64,000 bases of DNA from Liolophura sinensis (GCF_032854445.1 NC_088301.1:41351116-41415115), one strand, 5' to 3'. Positions 47,315 to 59,179 are shown, numbered from the stretch's first letter. The notes: a model not told the origin generated them from the letters alone. Made by a program: numbers and translations.

Positions 47315-48857
47315 TTATGTGGTCACAACCCATAAGCACTTGAAAAAGGGCACACCAAAGCCACGAGCAAGAACACTATCCATGTCAAGATAAAACCCCA
47401 CTCTCCACCCATAAACAGAAATTTCTCTCGCAGCTGAAAATTGTTTAGAACGTAAATAAACATCAACGAAACAAAACTTGTAGAAGTATACTTCAGGGCA
47501 AAACATGTTCCCTGTCAGTTGGAGTCGTGAGAATGATAGCTATGTCAAAGTTCACAACCCAACTGATACGACTATAATTAACTATAGTTTTACTCTATGT
47601 GTTGTAGTCTTGAACACAGGAATTCGAATTTGTTCTGTAGCTTTTAATGCTGAGACCATGTACTAAACTTCAACTCAGTACAATCAACTGAAAAATTACT
47701 GAATCGTCTGAAGAATGTGGTGTAAACACAGTCCTTTCGAGTATGGATAGGGGAACAATAAATAAGTACACGACATTTTTCCTTCAAAATTGGCACAGCA
47801 GTATTACATGATTTCAGCCGTGACCATGAACAAGATCACAGCTAAACGCCTCCTCAGCGATATATTCCATTCTTCCTTCAAAACTGACTCTACAGCATTA
47901 CATGATTTCATCGTGAACATGAACAAGATTGCAAATGAACGCCCGTCAGCAATGTATCCCATTCTTCCTTCAAAACTGACACCGCAGCACTACGTGATTT
48001 CACCGTGAACATGAACAAGATTGCAAATGAACGCCCGTCAGCAATGTATCCCATTCTTCCTTCAAAACTCACACCGCAGCACTACGTGATTTCACCGTGA
48101 ACATGAATAAGACTGCAAATGAACGCCCGTCAGCAATGCATCCCATTCTTCCTTCAAAACTCACACCGCAGCACTACGTGATTTCACCGTGAACATGAAC
48201 AAGATTGCAAATGAACGCCCGTCAGCAATGTATCCCATTCTTCCTTCAAAACTCACACCGCAGCACTACGTGATTTCACCGTGAACATGAATAAGATTGC
48301 AAATGAACGCCCCTCAGCAATGCATCCCATTCTTCCTTCAAAACTCACACCGCAGCACTACGTGATTTCACCGTGAACATGAATAAGATTGCAAATGAAC
48401 GCCCCTCAGCAATGCATCCCATTCTTCCTTCAAAACTCACACCGCAGCACTACGTGATTTCACCGTGAACATGAACAAGATTGCAAATGAACGCCACCCA
48501 GCAATGTATTCCATTCTTTCTTCAAAACTGACACCACAGCACTACATGATTTCACCGTGAACATGTACAAGATTGCAGCTAAACGTCACGTCAAAATGCA
48601 CTAATAAAAAAAAAACGTCTCAATATAGGGTTGCATAAAATATGGAATATAAACCTGGTCTGGAAAAGCGCAAGATGAAGTAAAACTGTCGTGTGGAAAA
48701 CGATGTCACGGGATAAAGTAAGATTAAACTCACCATCAGTGCCACCAAAATAGTGTACTGTAAAAGGAAAGATAGCTTCCTGTTTGGATACAGAGGACGT
48801 GGGATAAAGTAATAAACTAAACAAGATTGCTTGCAAGACTCCAGCTGCGTAAATCAT
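47315..48857 (-). CDS. Candidate split gene: signal-peptide exon plus glycosyltransferase DXD-like exon
   Basis: Exon 48857-48734 begins with ATG and reads MIYAAGVLQAILFSLLLYPT, a good signal peptide or membrane anchor, then ends at a perfect donor (GATG|gtgagt) with one base over. Exon 47433-47315 has a strong acceptor (aacaattttcag) and, taken in exactly that phase, reads AAREISVYGWRVGFYLDMDS, then stops after 39 codons. 'R....y....GFYLDMD' resembles the DXD sugar-nucleotide region of the A4GALT-like family (Gly_transf_sug). A real enzyme of this type needs well over 200 residues. So either exons between them are missing or unseen, or this is a fragment. The gap holds the 92-bp satellite. 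No poly(A) signal follows closely. Confidence 0.3.
47776..48603 (+). repeat. 92-bp satellite, nine units
   Basis: Units contain 'attcttccttcaaaactcac', 'accgcagcactacgtgattt', 'caccgtgaacatgaacaaga' and 'ttgcaaatgaacgcc'. The 'gcaaat' marker falls at 47931, 48023, 48115, 48207, 48299, 48391 and 48483, exactly 92 apart, with diverged outer units on each side. Inner units are nearly identical; the first and last share older variants (acatgattt, agctaaacg). 92 is not a multiple of three, so it does not code. Confidence 0.95.
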
Positions 48858-49154
48858 ATAAATAAATCTAACATGGGTTGGTTGGTGTAGCTAATTAAGT
48901 ACATAAAACATATCAATTATTAATATTACAGTTCGCTGCGAAAAAAGTGAACTTAACAACTGGGAATAATCTGCTGTACAAACCATGACTTAGTACATGG
49001 GAAGTGAAATGAATGAAAACATCAAAGAAGATAGATAAAAAAATGTTATGAGTAAGTACTCTCGCCAAAATACTGAAAACAAAAATTCCCACAGTGATGT
49101 TTCGCCTTCTTGAGAATTAAACGGGAATACAGGAAACGTATAAAAACGAGTAAG

Positions 49155-49475
49155 TGAGCGTCTGCTTGGGGTTTAGCGTCGTACTTAACCAGTTTTCAGT
49201 AGGAGTCCTCACAGTGCATGTAATGTGCCTCCTTGTTGCGGAATGGATTTCCAACGCTCTTTTATCTAGTGCTGCTTCACTGAGACGACTCACCGAAGGC
49301 AAGTAAGCCGCCATTATACTGATGGGGGTCAACTAATCATTGCACTATCCCCTTAATGCTGAGCCCAAAGCGAGGAAGCTAAAACTTCATCTTACGGGTT
49401 ACCCGACCCAGGATTGACTCTGTATCTAAGACCCCCCGAAGTGGTCGCTCTACCAGAGGAGCTATCGGGGGTCGG
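49155..49475 (-). mobile_element. SINE-2 copy, near full length
   Basis: Left to right it reads tail to head: 'gcttggggtttagcgtcgta', 'gtaatgtgcctccttgttgc', 'atctagtgctgcttcactga', 'accgaaggcaagtaagccgc', 'gcactatccccttaatgctg'. The right end on minus reads 'gatagctcctctggtagagc', a tRNA-like A box. This composite is very typical of bivalve genomes as I remember them. A degenerate tRNA head, not a functional tRNA gene. Confidence 0.8.
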
Positions 49476-49479
49476 TATA

Positions 49480-50740
49480 TAAATGGAGTAAATGAGTAAA
49501 TTATCCCTGTAGCTCAATGTGAAGAAATGGGTGGGGTTTTTGTGCTTGTGCACACAACGTTTTAGCCCAGATTTCCGGGAACGAAGAGTTATAGGCACTT
49601 TAATGTTTATGAGTGTTTGAAATGTGGCTAGTAATGCCATAAAGCGCGATAGATCTGACGCTTTTTGGTAAACCGTGAGCTTACATCACCAGAATACTAC
49701 AGAGGATTACCACCTTTCACTATCAGAAGTATAAGAATAGCTCCTGTTGGTGGAAGAAATTTATCTCGGTATTGTGAACGTTACCAAGACGAATAAGCGG
49801 AAGATTTGTTGAAGGAAGGCGTGCGTATTACGTGTCGGTGGTAAGATGTAGACATGAACAGCTGTTCGTGGCACACAGATGGTTCACGTCAACAAAAGCT
49901 TTCCGAAGACGGGAAGTATTCCTCTGGCAATAGTGCATAGCCTCTCATGATCAATGGTTGTCCAAGTGCCGGCATGAAATGAAAACTAATCGCCTACTCT
50001 CATTGCAGTATATATCATTCTTGGGTCATGTGTCGATAAAGAGAAGCGAGTTTTGCACAAACAGTTACGGTAGAGTGTCTTATATGTCATTAATACCGCC
50101 CGGAAAAGTAACTGTGAGGCTGCATTTTTTCGCCAAAACCGGAATCTTTTTTTATTATTAAATGCTGTTGCATCTAATTTTCCTGTCACATGTGTCTCTC
50201 CTAAACGTAAAGACAAATATTTAAAATGGTGTCAAGTCCAACATATGTGAGTAATGAATACACACATGTATGCGACAGATAACTGGAAACCGATAAAAAT
50301 AATTTCAGTTTAATTTATCCACTCGTCCACAAGAGACTATGTCGGACTGCTAAAAAATTAAGGTTGGTTTAAATTATAACAATAGCATTGCTGCGTTCAG
50401 AATATGTAATATTTGGGCAGACACTATAATAAGAGTAGGGCTTTACAGCAGAATAAAGCATCAAATTTCCGTTTGACAATAAAACAGTTGAAACAGATGT
50501 GATCCCCAAGGGATGAATTGTTACAGGTTTTTTTTTTCTCATTATGAACGAAATGGCCCTGTATCATTCGGAACTACTGGCTACGTCCAGTTAAACGGAA
50601 TTCCTTGCTCTTTGCAACCCTCATTCGAAGCATCATAATAGGTTAACAAGTGCACACCATAGAGGAAATTTCTTGATGACGAGATGTTGTGGTGGTGGTG
50701 TGGTCGCGATATTTATCTCAGTTGTGTCAGTTTTTTCATG
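49480..50740. other. No gene seen
   Basis: Short frames only, no motifs. Confidence 0.35.
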
Positions 50741-50747
50741 AACTTCT

Positions 50748-50882
50748 TTACTTGCACCATGGAGAGTAGTGATACTGAGGTTTTCGTCCACTGAAGGGAT
50801 TACAGGATGGGCATGGCAGCTGTCGGGCTTTAGCTACCGCTGTCAAGATCAATAGTAAACAGGCGATAAAACTCAAATATTT
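50748..50882 (-). CDS. Possible exon of a short secreted Cys-containing peptide
   Basis: After an acceptor (gttctcgaaccag) the minus strand reads KYLSFIACLLLILTAVAKA, a strong hydrophobic signal-peptide core with an AKA cleavage site. About 25 residues follow, starting RQLPCPSCNPFSG and ending PWCK, then TAA. Three Cys and a dibasic GRK, which could serve as an amidation and cleavage site, are present. There is no in-frame ATG, so a small first exon would be needed. It resembles a neuropeptide or other small secreted precursor in layout only. No family recognised. Confidence 0.25.
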   Translation of the reverse strand, partial: KYLSFIACLLLILTAVAKARQLPCPSCNPFSGRKPQYHYSPWCK

Positions 50883-52174
50883 CTGGTTCGAGAACAATCG
50901 TGACCTCGACTGGAGTGAGATAGACACGTGCTGCAATAAGCGCGGAATTGATGCTAGTAGATGAAAAAATCCATATATATACGATCAATGTTAGCCTTAA
51001 ATGTACAGTCATTCGCAAAAGTGAAATATCTGCGCGAAACATGGAAAGACTTGCATTTAAAAACCATGTGTCTAGTGAGGCTTCCACTCTAGAAAGAACT
51101 TGTTTATCGAAAGAGTAGCACGCCATAAACCCACTGTGCTAAGGATTTATTCTACGTTTATTGTATTGCCATTTTATTTAGAAAATCGCACAGATAAGGC
51201 TATACGTACTTATGTTCCAAAGTTGGACAGTTTATATAGGGTGTTTCACAGACTGCTGTACTATTTGACTTGACATAATTGAGCCATGTAATCGTAATTA
51301 ACTTCAGTCATACTGAGCTTCCCGGTTTTGATTTCGGTTAAATCTATACACTCTTGGTATAATAAAAATGCCATAAGGATGATACTTGCAACATTACGGG
51401 CAACAAGGCTGTCTGATGCAGTATATTTTCACTGCAGAAGACATTTTATTTAACTATTGCAATAATATTTAATTATGGGTAATATTCACAAAGAACTCAC
51501 TGCCCACTATGGTTTACACTATGTATAGACATGAACCATAGATGTTTCTGGACATTATACTTCTATATTCCTACCAGCGAGGTTGATACTGCGCTATTTA
51601 CATAGAACCTCCAAATTGCCTTTTCACATTGGGGGATGACTGTCAGTTTTCGTCACCTATTACACTGACTCGTGTATGGCACTGAACATTAATCAATAAA
51701 TATAAATATCGCTTGATAAACCATAATCTGTCGACTGGCCTAACATCCCACGCAATTACCACAACCCCCATTGTTGTGGAACGATTGCCAATGCTGCATC
51801 AGATATCAGAAATTTTCCTTTGTAAGATGGAAAAGTGATTACAATTTTGTTGCATGAGAAAAAGATATACCTGTGCGTTTTCCCCTAATAATCTCTAATG
51901 AACTGTAATGTGTCGGAACAAAGGTTTGTATGTATACATTTTTACTTGAGCTTGGAGAATAGCTAAGACGCAATGTATCGATGGGTGCCGTTGAAAGTTT
52001 TTGATGACAACACTAGGATTAGTTGTCGTCACAGAGCAGGTCAGAATAACATGGTGTCGGATATCCTGAGAGACGCTTGCAATCCTTGATGTTCGAAACA
52101 GACCATATCGTGGAAACTTTGTGATCTGTGCTTTGGCAATCAGCCTTCCCTGGGAGAATCTTTTCTGTCTGCAG

Positions 52175-52315
52175 TAATGCTGGCCTAAGCTCTGCTTGTT
52201 TAATGCTATATTTGCGACGACGTTTTATCAGGCGTAAACTGATAACTTGTTACACATGCATTGCAAGAGAACAATGGTCAGCTCAAATTGCACCGGAGTC
52301 ATTGCAAGGGAATAG
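52175..52315 (+). other. Exon-like block with strong splice sites
   Basis: 'cttttctgtctgcag' before and 'aatag|gtaagt' after are both excellent. Inside, the only open frame continues without a known motif. May be an untranslated or long non-coding RNA exon. Confidence 0.25.
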
Positions 52316-52319
52316 GTAA

Positions 52320-53215
52320 GTCATTATCCGTCATTAATGTTCACTTAACAAGTGACACCTATGATGGATAGTTTAAATGTTGGAACAAACTGTCCTGTTT
52401 TAATATGCAATCTGTTATTCTTTTTAGCACACATGTTCATTTTTGATAAAGTATACATTTTAATATTATTTAAAAAATCTTCAGGAAACCTGTGTTGGTA
52501 ACTATCAGCATAAATTAAAGTGTGGTTAGGTTAAACCTTCCTCCCTTTTCTGAAAACACTAACAACATTCAAATGTTCAGAGAATGTTATTATAAACGTC
52601 AAACGATTTGCCATATACGTGTACAACGCTATGTGTGTTTGGGCTTCTGTAAGTTGTTCTACACCTTCTTTGTAGTGTAGTCCCTTTAAGATGTAGACGT
52701 CCGATAAGACTTACATCATTATGAGCATAACATACAAGTTTCTGGAAGTGTTCTATCCAGTCAAGTAAGACAAGGATAACAAGCGCCCCAGATACTGCCT
52801 TATACACGCAAGTTTGCAGTTTGAAAAGAACTCAGTATTCTGCTAAAGGCTCTGATATTGCCCCTTTGTTCGACGTGAGGATTTGTTAAACAAATCGCAT
52901 GAGGAATCTCTGATAAAGACATCAGATTGTGCCCTAGAGCACGCACTCATAGAAATCAGATTTTATTATCAGATTGTGATCGTATGCATTAGGATCCCCT
53001 CAAGCTGATTGGACTCGAAATCTGTTCCTAGAGGATGATAGCGCATGCATGGACACTTTGATTGTGAAACAAAATTGTTAAGAAACCGTAAAATACGAGC
53101 ACTTTATTCTGACATGATTACCAAACTTGGAAATAACTTGACGGGGCAATCAAAAAAATGATGTTTATTATGAGCTTTAGACCAGGGATGTCTAAAATAT
53201 TGCAATAAGGTCATT
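52320..53215. other. No gene seen
   Basis: Nothing recognisable on either strand. Confidence 0.4.
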
Positions 53216-53219
53216 CCAC

Positions 53220-53425
53220 ATTTTTAACCTGTTCTGCTTGGGCCATGGTGATAGAGAGCGAGTAAAACTATATTTAGGCATTCACAAACTATATCTACTA
53301 CATTTAGGCATTTACATGAACAGTCAGAATAAAATCCTAATTGTGAGGTAAATTTACTAAGTACCATACTGATGTCCCTGCTCTGTATGGATTTACTATT
53401 TTCTGCTGTCTATCATATTGTATTC
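53220..53425 (+). repeat. R1 dispersed repeat, right part
   Basis: 'cttgggccatggtgatagag', 'tttacatgaacagtcagaat' and 'atgtccctgctctgtatgga' in R1 order. Confidence 0.65.
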
Positions 53426-53489
53426 CTGCTAGGATTCCGTTGGTGGACTAGGACTGGTCCCTTTGCATTGTTCCCGTGTTATTGTTTGT

Positions 53490-53580
53490 TAAATGTGATG
53501 ACAAAACAGTATTCTGAGTAAATCTGTACCAGTGACGTCTAATATGTTACATTTAACATCACTGCACACTTTTATTTAGA
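53490..53580 (+). repeat. R1 dispersed repeat, left part
   Basis: 'aaatgtgatgacaaaacagt', 'taccagtgacgtctaatatg' and 'catttaacatcactgca'. It follows a right-hand R1 piece, so two copies sit head to tail. Confidence 0.7.
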
Positions 53581-53859
53581 TGTGCTTGGGCAATGGTGCA
53601 ATTAGATATACAAGGTCCTGTCATCAAAAATTCACATTACACTGCTGAGCATAGCGCCATTTAAAGGTCAACTAAATAGCTGTTGCCAACTCATTATGGT
53701 CAATATTGTCAGTTTTAAACAATCATTTTTAAAACACAAGGTGTAATACATGGAATAAGGGTTGGGGATTGAAACATCACGGTACTAAGGCAGAAAAACA
53801 CGATGGTTGTCTGTCATAGAATTAATCAACTCTGAGCAAATCCTACACAGTGCCGGAAA

Positions 53860-54171
53860 CATCAGTGGAGCTGGCGTGGCAGGGGAAGGACATTAATAGC
53901 CAATCCCACAATAAACCAAGCAACAAATCCGATAACCATCCGCCTGATCATGTGAGGCCGTGACGTTTTATTGCGTGTCGGTGTTCTGTGGTGTAAGCAG
54001 CCATCGCGGGTAATACCAGACAAGTAGTGCCAGTTGGAGAGTGAGGAGCACATGAATGTTGGGCTTGTTTGTCGCGGTGCCTGAAAGGCGCCTCATTATC
54101 CCACGACCATACCTCCGCTCACGGTGGAATGGCCATGTTTCTATACTAAACATCAACATCGTTAAGACCAC
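53860..54171 (-). other. CpG-bearing block with overlapping frames
   Basis: On minus, one frame (54171-53968) runs from ATG to a stop directly before 'caataaaacg', and another (54053-53862) contains a membrane-like MVIGFVAWFIVGLAINVLPL. They would join only by a frameshift. Unrecognised; possibly decayed coding sequence. Confidence 0.2.
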
Positions 54172-55080
54172 CCGACGATGGTCTGTTTCTGTTAATCAAA
54201 TAGATACTGAACATAAGTTTGTCCAAATAAGACGCAGGTCTAATGATGTGGCAAACATAAAGCCTTTTATATTGGTCGGTCATGCGTGGATTCCTAGGGA
54301 AAATTAGACAGAATGTTACAACTTTTCCTAGTCTCGCCGGAGTCTTGCTCTCTTAAAATTGGAAGATAAATTAGGGAAAAGTCTCTATAAATTATGGCGA
54401 TATCTAACCGAAATTTAGTGCAGAACGCAAAATTTGACCGATGTTAGCTTGTATAACGCGTCATCACTAACAAAAACTGCCAACCATGAAACGCCTTGAT
54501 TGCGCCCTGCTTTCCAAATCTCGCCGAAATATTCGTTGCCTCTCGAATATCGCTCTCTCTGATCATTATTCTTGGGTCAAAAGTTACTTATTTTCGAAAA
54601 GAACGCAATTTTCTGCGTCATCAAAATAACAAGCGACAATCTATTGAGAAGTTGCACAACAAAATAGTGTGCGATTTTGATCAACAGAACCAGGAAATGA
54701 GATTCCGAGGACGAGGCTGAGTTGCTTAAAGTGCAAGAATGACCAGAAATGCTGGACTGAACGTCATTGGAGTAGTCTCACAATAGCACATTATCGTTCT
54801 AAATCTCGTGCCGTTCAAATATCGCTGTTCTCGGTATAATGAAAAATATGTCAAAGCTTCATCCGGTTTCCACATTATACAATAATTATAAGAGACCTTT
54901 AGTTAGAAATTACAAGTTGTAACTTCTAACTTCAAACTTTAGTCTACCTATTCTAGTTTCAAGTTACTACTTTATCTCTTAACTTATTCCCTCTCCAACG
55001 ATATACTTCACTGTGCAAGATGGGAAAGTGCACTCGGCCAACCAATTCACTCCCTTGCAGAAGGGCAGGGATCACTGATT
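54172..55080. other. No gene seen
   Basis: AT-rich. An imperfect palindrome 'gttagaaattacaagttgta' then 'acttctaac' lies near 54905. Confidence 0.4.
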
Positions 55081-55084
55081 AAGG

Positions 55085-55200
55085 TATTAATTTATTTATT
55101 CGATTGATGTTTTACACCGCCCTGTGCATTATGTTGGGAAGAAACCGGGTAAAGCCGGGGGAAACCCAAGACCATCCGCAGGTTGCTGACGGACAACTGA
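55085..55200 (-). mobile_element. SINE-1 fragment, minus orientation
   Basis: 'ttgatgttttacaccgccct', 'gaagaaaccgggtaaagccg' and 'gaccatccgcaggttgctga' are the reverse complement of the SINE tail and body. Confidence 0.7.
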
Positions 55201-55474
55201 TTATAGTAAAATTATTTAATGAATGTTAGCCTGGCAAAACGAGCATGGTCGCTTACTATAACCAAGATTATGAAGGGTAGGGAGACGGAACCTAAAAGCC
55301 TCGGTATATGCTAGCGGTTGAAAAGGCATGCACCTAAATTATTCGGAAGTGACCCTCTCCCAAAATGTGATCAATATATGTCTTAAACCCTAAATTTCTT
55401 AAAGGTAGGCCATTAGCTGATTATCAATCATAAATATGGCTATTCATTTTAGTGTGTTAGTATAATAAAAAAAA

Positions 55475-55690
55475 AAGACTTACAGCACAGAGAGCGACGA
55501 GTGTGACAGTTGGCAAATGATCCCAAGTAACCGGTGAAATACGACTTCAGTTCACCACAGTAGGGTTTTATATTCATGTAAATGGTTAAAAGGTAGCAAC
55601 TAAAACGCCCTTAGACATCATTGGTCTAGAGTAACTCAAAATGGTGTGTTGCCATCACATTTAATGTACAATAACATCAAAACAATACAA
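55475..55690 (-). repeat. R1 dispersed repeat, minus orientation, full set of markers
   Basis: 'gacttacagcacagagagcg', 'gtgacagttggcaaatgatc', 'tagggttttatattcatgta', 'cattggtctagagtaactca' and 'gccatcacatttaatgtaca' are reverse complements of the R1 markers. Confidence 0.75.
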
Positions 55691-55699
55691 GGATACCAG

Positions 55700-56845
55700 G
55701 CCTCAGGGTGCTTTGTCCACCAGCAGGAAACATTAAATGTAACCATGAAAAGAGTACATGTCAAATAGAAAAAAAAAAAACAACAAAAAACGTTTTAATC
55801 CAAACGATGTTTCCGCACGGGTATCTAAGGTACCATTAATAGTTCACTCGGTGTCAGCTGGAAAAATACCAATCCTGATTTATGATGAATATTATATTCA
55901 ACACCGATTGAAGTATACTGAACAACAGGGTAAAATTTAATCCTACTATGGACATGTATATTACTCGGTGCATGAAGTATATCTCTTAATAACTCAGCAC
56001 CGGATGCCTGGTATTGGTTTAATAGAAATAACCTTAGTACCCAGTTTCGTCTCAAACAACATATTGTCGAAGTGGTTAATGTGTTTTATACAACGCTTTA
56101 TCCGTTAGCACGTTCTATCTCAATGTAACGATAAAGGTTGTGATTTGATTTACGTCAACACACTATAACTGGAAGATGGCCTGCAACCATTCGAATCTGT
56201 GCCTATATGTCAAGCTGTCGTGACTCAGGGATGCTATATTTATCAAAGCTTGCGCTTACAACCAATGCTTTAAATCCAGCATTTGTATAACTCGACAGAT
56301 ATGTAAATTAATTGCAAATTGCAAAACCAACTGATTACGCTTTTGTGGAACATAAGTCCACATGGACAAAACAACATACGTTTAAAATAATGTTGGTGAC
56401 GTGAATTAAAACTTAGCAAAGTTCAAGTCAAGTTAAGCTATAGGATTAAAATATTTGCGTTTAATCACTTACCTCTCAGCTTAAAGGGAATACATCCAGT
56501 GATGTTCAACTACACCTGAGTAAAGGGTCCATTTCGGTGTTTTCGATATGACGTTTTAATGAGAAGGCACTATGATGTCGACATCGACATAGGTATTGGC
56601 CTGCTACAAGAATACTCCATCAGATAATTAGCCCCAAAACAACGTGATACCCCACACAATTTATCAAATAAAATAGTATTAAGTGTTAAGTATTAAGTGT
56701 TAGATGGCTCTGGTTGCCGAGTGTAACCGTCTATCTTGTAGACAGCTTTTATACAGACCAGCAATGTCATGTGTAACATCATAGATGGCGCCTCTTGTAG
56801 TATGAGATCCTTACATATTAAAGGGAAAGACGTAATCGCCCGTTA
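55700..56845. other. No gene seen
   Basis: AT-rich, with short frames on both strands and no motif. Confidence 0.4.
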
Positions 56846-56849
56846 CTTT

Positions 56850-57078
56850 TGAATGCTGTCTGCCCGGCATCATTGAAAACTGATGAACGCTTCTCTCTTG
56901 TATGTTACCGGCTTTACTTCCTCTTTGTACAATTTCTTACATACCTTTGTTTTGGAAGCTAGTGTTAAACGTTGTTTTGGAAATGGATCTTATGATTATC
57001 GACTTGAAACGGCCTTTACGGACTACGAATGGTATTCGAATGTCGAACATGACGCTTATATATGAAACCTTCTTTCAT
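56850..57078 (-). repeat. R2 dispersed repeat, minus orientation
   Basis: 'tgtctgcccggcatcattga' then 'aaactgatgaacgcttctct' and 'gtgttaaacgttgttttgga' are the reverse complement of the copy at 26395. Confidence 0.75.
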
Positions 57079-57597
57079 AGTTTCAGTGCAGGATGAAAGG
57101 AAAAAAAAAACAACTAATATTAGCACCTGCATGGGCGATGTGTACATATTCTGAATGCACATTCACACAATAATGAGATTGAGACATGGTCAACACAGAG
57201 CAAATTAGCGGAAAGATGATGTCTGTGAAATTTCCAGGTGCGCTTTTCCAAATGAAACAATCATCAATAGGTCTCCCCAATTTCATGCTCGAAGACCAGG
57301 TGGGTACCAATATTGCGTCCTCTCATCATGCAGTGATATACAAGAAAACGCCATAGACTTATACATATATGTATAGGATAGGTTTAATTTATGGCTAGGA
57401 GGCTCACTAAATTATTTTCCATCAGCATGACAAATGTAGTGTGTCAGGAGTTGACATTCAATAATTCTTATTTTCAGCATTTCGACAATATCATTCTGTC
57501 TGTGCAGAAACAGGTCTGCCCCATATTACCTTGCTTTGAAACAAAAATTTTATGATAGACAAGAGTATCCATTACTCAGTATGCAAAAATGACTTAA

Positions 57598-57900
57598 ATC
57601 TATGCGTCGACACAGACATTCGTATACCAGCTGTCAACAAATAAGGACGTCCCTGGTCAATACTCGCAAGGCTAGTTCCCAAAACGACGTTTAACACAAA
57701 TTAACCAAAGAACTAAAAAGTAAAAGAAGTACGAAAATAGGAAGGAATCATACAAGGAGAAGCGGGCAACAGTTTTCATTGATGTAGGAAAGACGTGAGG
57801 TATGCTCTAGGCGACTGAGTCAAATCAGTATTAAAATCGTGTACCAATCTAGAATATCAGTTGTCGTAACAAAATATGTATTTCAGTTGCGCTTTGATTG
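57598..57900 (+). repeat. R2 dispersed repeat, long copy
   Basis: 'tatgcgtcgacacagacatt', 'taccagctgtcaacaaataa', 'aaaacgacgtttaacacaaa', 'ggagaagcgggcaacagttt', 'cgtgtaccaatctag' and 'cagttgcgctttgattgcaa' show that R2 extends to about 300 bp. Confidence 0.8.
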
Positions 57901-58630
57901 CAACCCAGCCTTAATATGAGGGTACGAACGCCAACTTGTCTGAATCTATGGTCTGCGTTTAGATAGTTCTGCTGTAAGTAAATATGAACAGATTGTCCAG
58001 AATCTTTGACTTCTGCTTCATGACTGTGTCTAATTCTGTTTAACCCAGATACATCAACAGTTTCATTCAAAGTGCAACTGGGTTACATATTTTGATGAAC
58101 AACGATTTGGATACAAATTAAAATTAATCTACAGAATACTGTTGCTTTTTTGGGCATTCTTAATCGAACCCTTGACCGTTTCTTCTGCATATATCCCTCC
58201 TAACTTTTACTTTCTATTTTTCATGTTCTTTGGTGGCTTGTACTAATCCTTGTCTTGTGACATGCTCTCGTTTACTAGTTTAAATGATCGATGGTCATAT
58301 ATGGTTAATGGAAATGGAGGTCTAGATGGGTGAAAATCCTTATCGCGAACAACCCGAGATGTCATAGCATTAACCACCAATATTTTATTTTCTCTGAAGA
58401 GAAATCGTATCGAATTCTAAAACAGCGTTGGTAGAGTGATAAATACTGTCAGGTTCATTCCATCAATGTCCTTTTATTAGTAAGGCGAAAATTACTATCC
58501 TTTACCGTATTAGTGGGCGTTTCTGTTAAGTAGATAGAAAATCCTCATAGCCAGCAGGGTTTTCAAGTCAGCACTTACTTTGATACGTTCATATACCTAT
58601 ATTGTCGAGATGTTAAGGAGCAACCTCACT
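57901..58630. other. No gene seen
   Basis: Short frames only. Confidence 0.4.
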
Positions 58631-58635
58631 TACCA

Positions 58636-58915
58636 GTCTATGCGTTGAAATATACATTCGTATACCAGCCGTCAGCCAAAATGGGCTTTATGGGTCGAAA
58701 ATCTAAAGACCAGTTAACAAAACCACCAAAGAACTAGGAAAATATATACACTAAGAAATTAGGACGGATTATTGTTAAGATAAGGAGTCAAGATGATGAT
58801 GGAAAGACGCAGTGAATGTTTAAAGTGAATGAATTAATCCCTATCGAGGTCGTGTACCATGCTAACTTCGACATTACTCTTATCAAAATATGAAATCTCG
58901 GTTGCGCTTGATCAA
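58636..58915 (+). repeat. R2 dispersed repeat, joined to R1
   Basis: 'tctatgcgttgaaatataca', 'ataccagccgtcagccaaaa', 'agaaattaggacggatt', 'gtcgtgtaccatgctaactt' and 'tcggttgcgcttgatcaaaa'. It runs directly into the R1 copy that follows. Confidence 0.8.
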
Positions 58916-59176
58916 AACTGATTCTAGACCAGTGACGTCTGATAAATTGCAATTAACATCACTGCATTTCTTTTTTTTACCTAATTCGGCTTAAGCCATA
59001 GTGCTAGAGGGCGTGTATCGCTAGTATTTATGCATTTACATGAACAGTTAGAATAAAACCCTGACTGAGGTAAATTGACAAGAGGCTGTATTTCGCCAGT
59101 TACTTGTGACCATTTGCCAGCAATCACACTGTCGTCGCTGCTCTGGTCTTACTCTCTGTGCTGTACGCCTTCAATT
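58916..59176 (+). repeat. R1 dispersed repeat, best-preserved copy
   Basis: All R1 markers in order from 'attctagaccagtgacgtct' through 'catgaacagttagaataaaa', 'attgacaagaggctgtattt', 'ccatttgccagcaatcacac' and 'gctgctctggtcttactctc' to 'ctgtacgccttcaattatat'. No frame of useful length, so non-autonomous. Confidence 0.85.
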
Positions 59177-59179
59177 ATA

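Noticed and set aside
47790-48008. 72-codon plus-strand frame over the satellite
   Set aside because: The 92-base period is not a multiple of three, so the frame breaks from unit to unit.
49392-49475. tRNA-like sequence on the minus strand
   Set aside because: It is the degenerate head of SINE-2, without a proper acceptor stem or intact B box.
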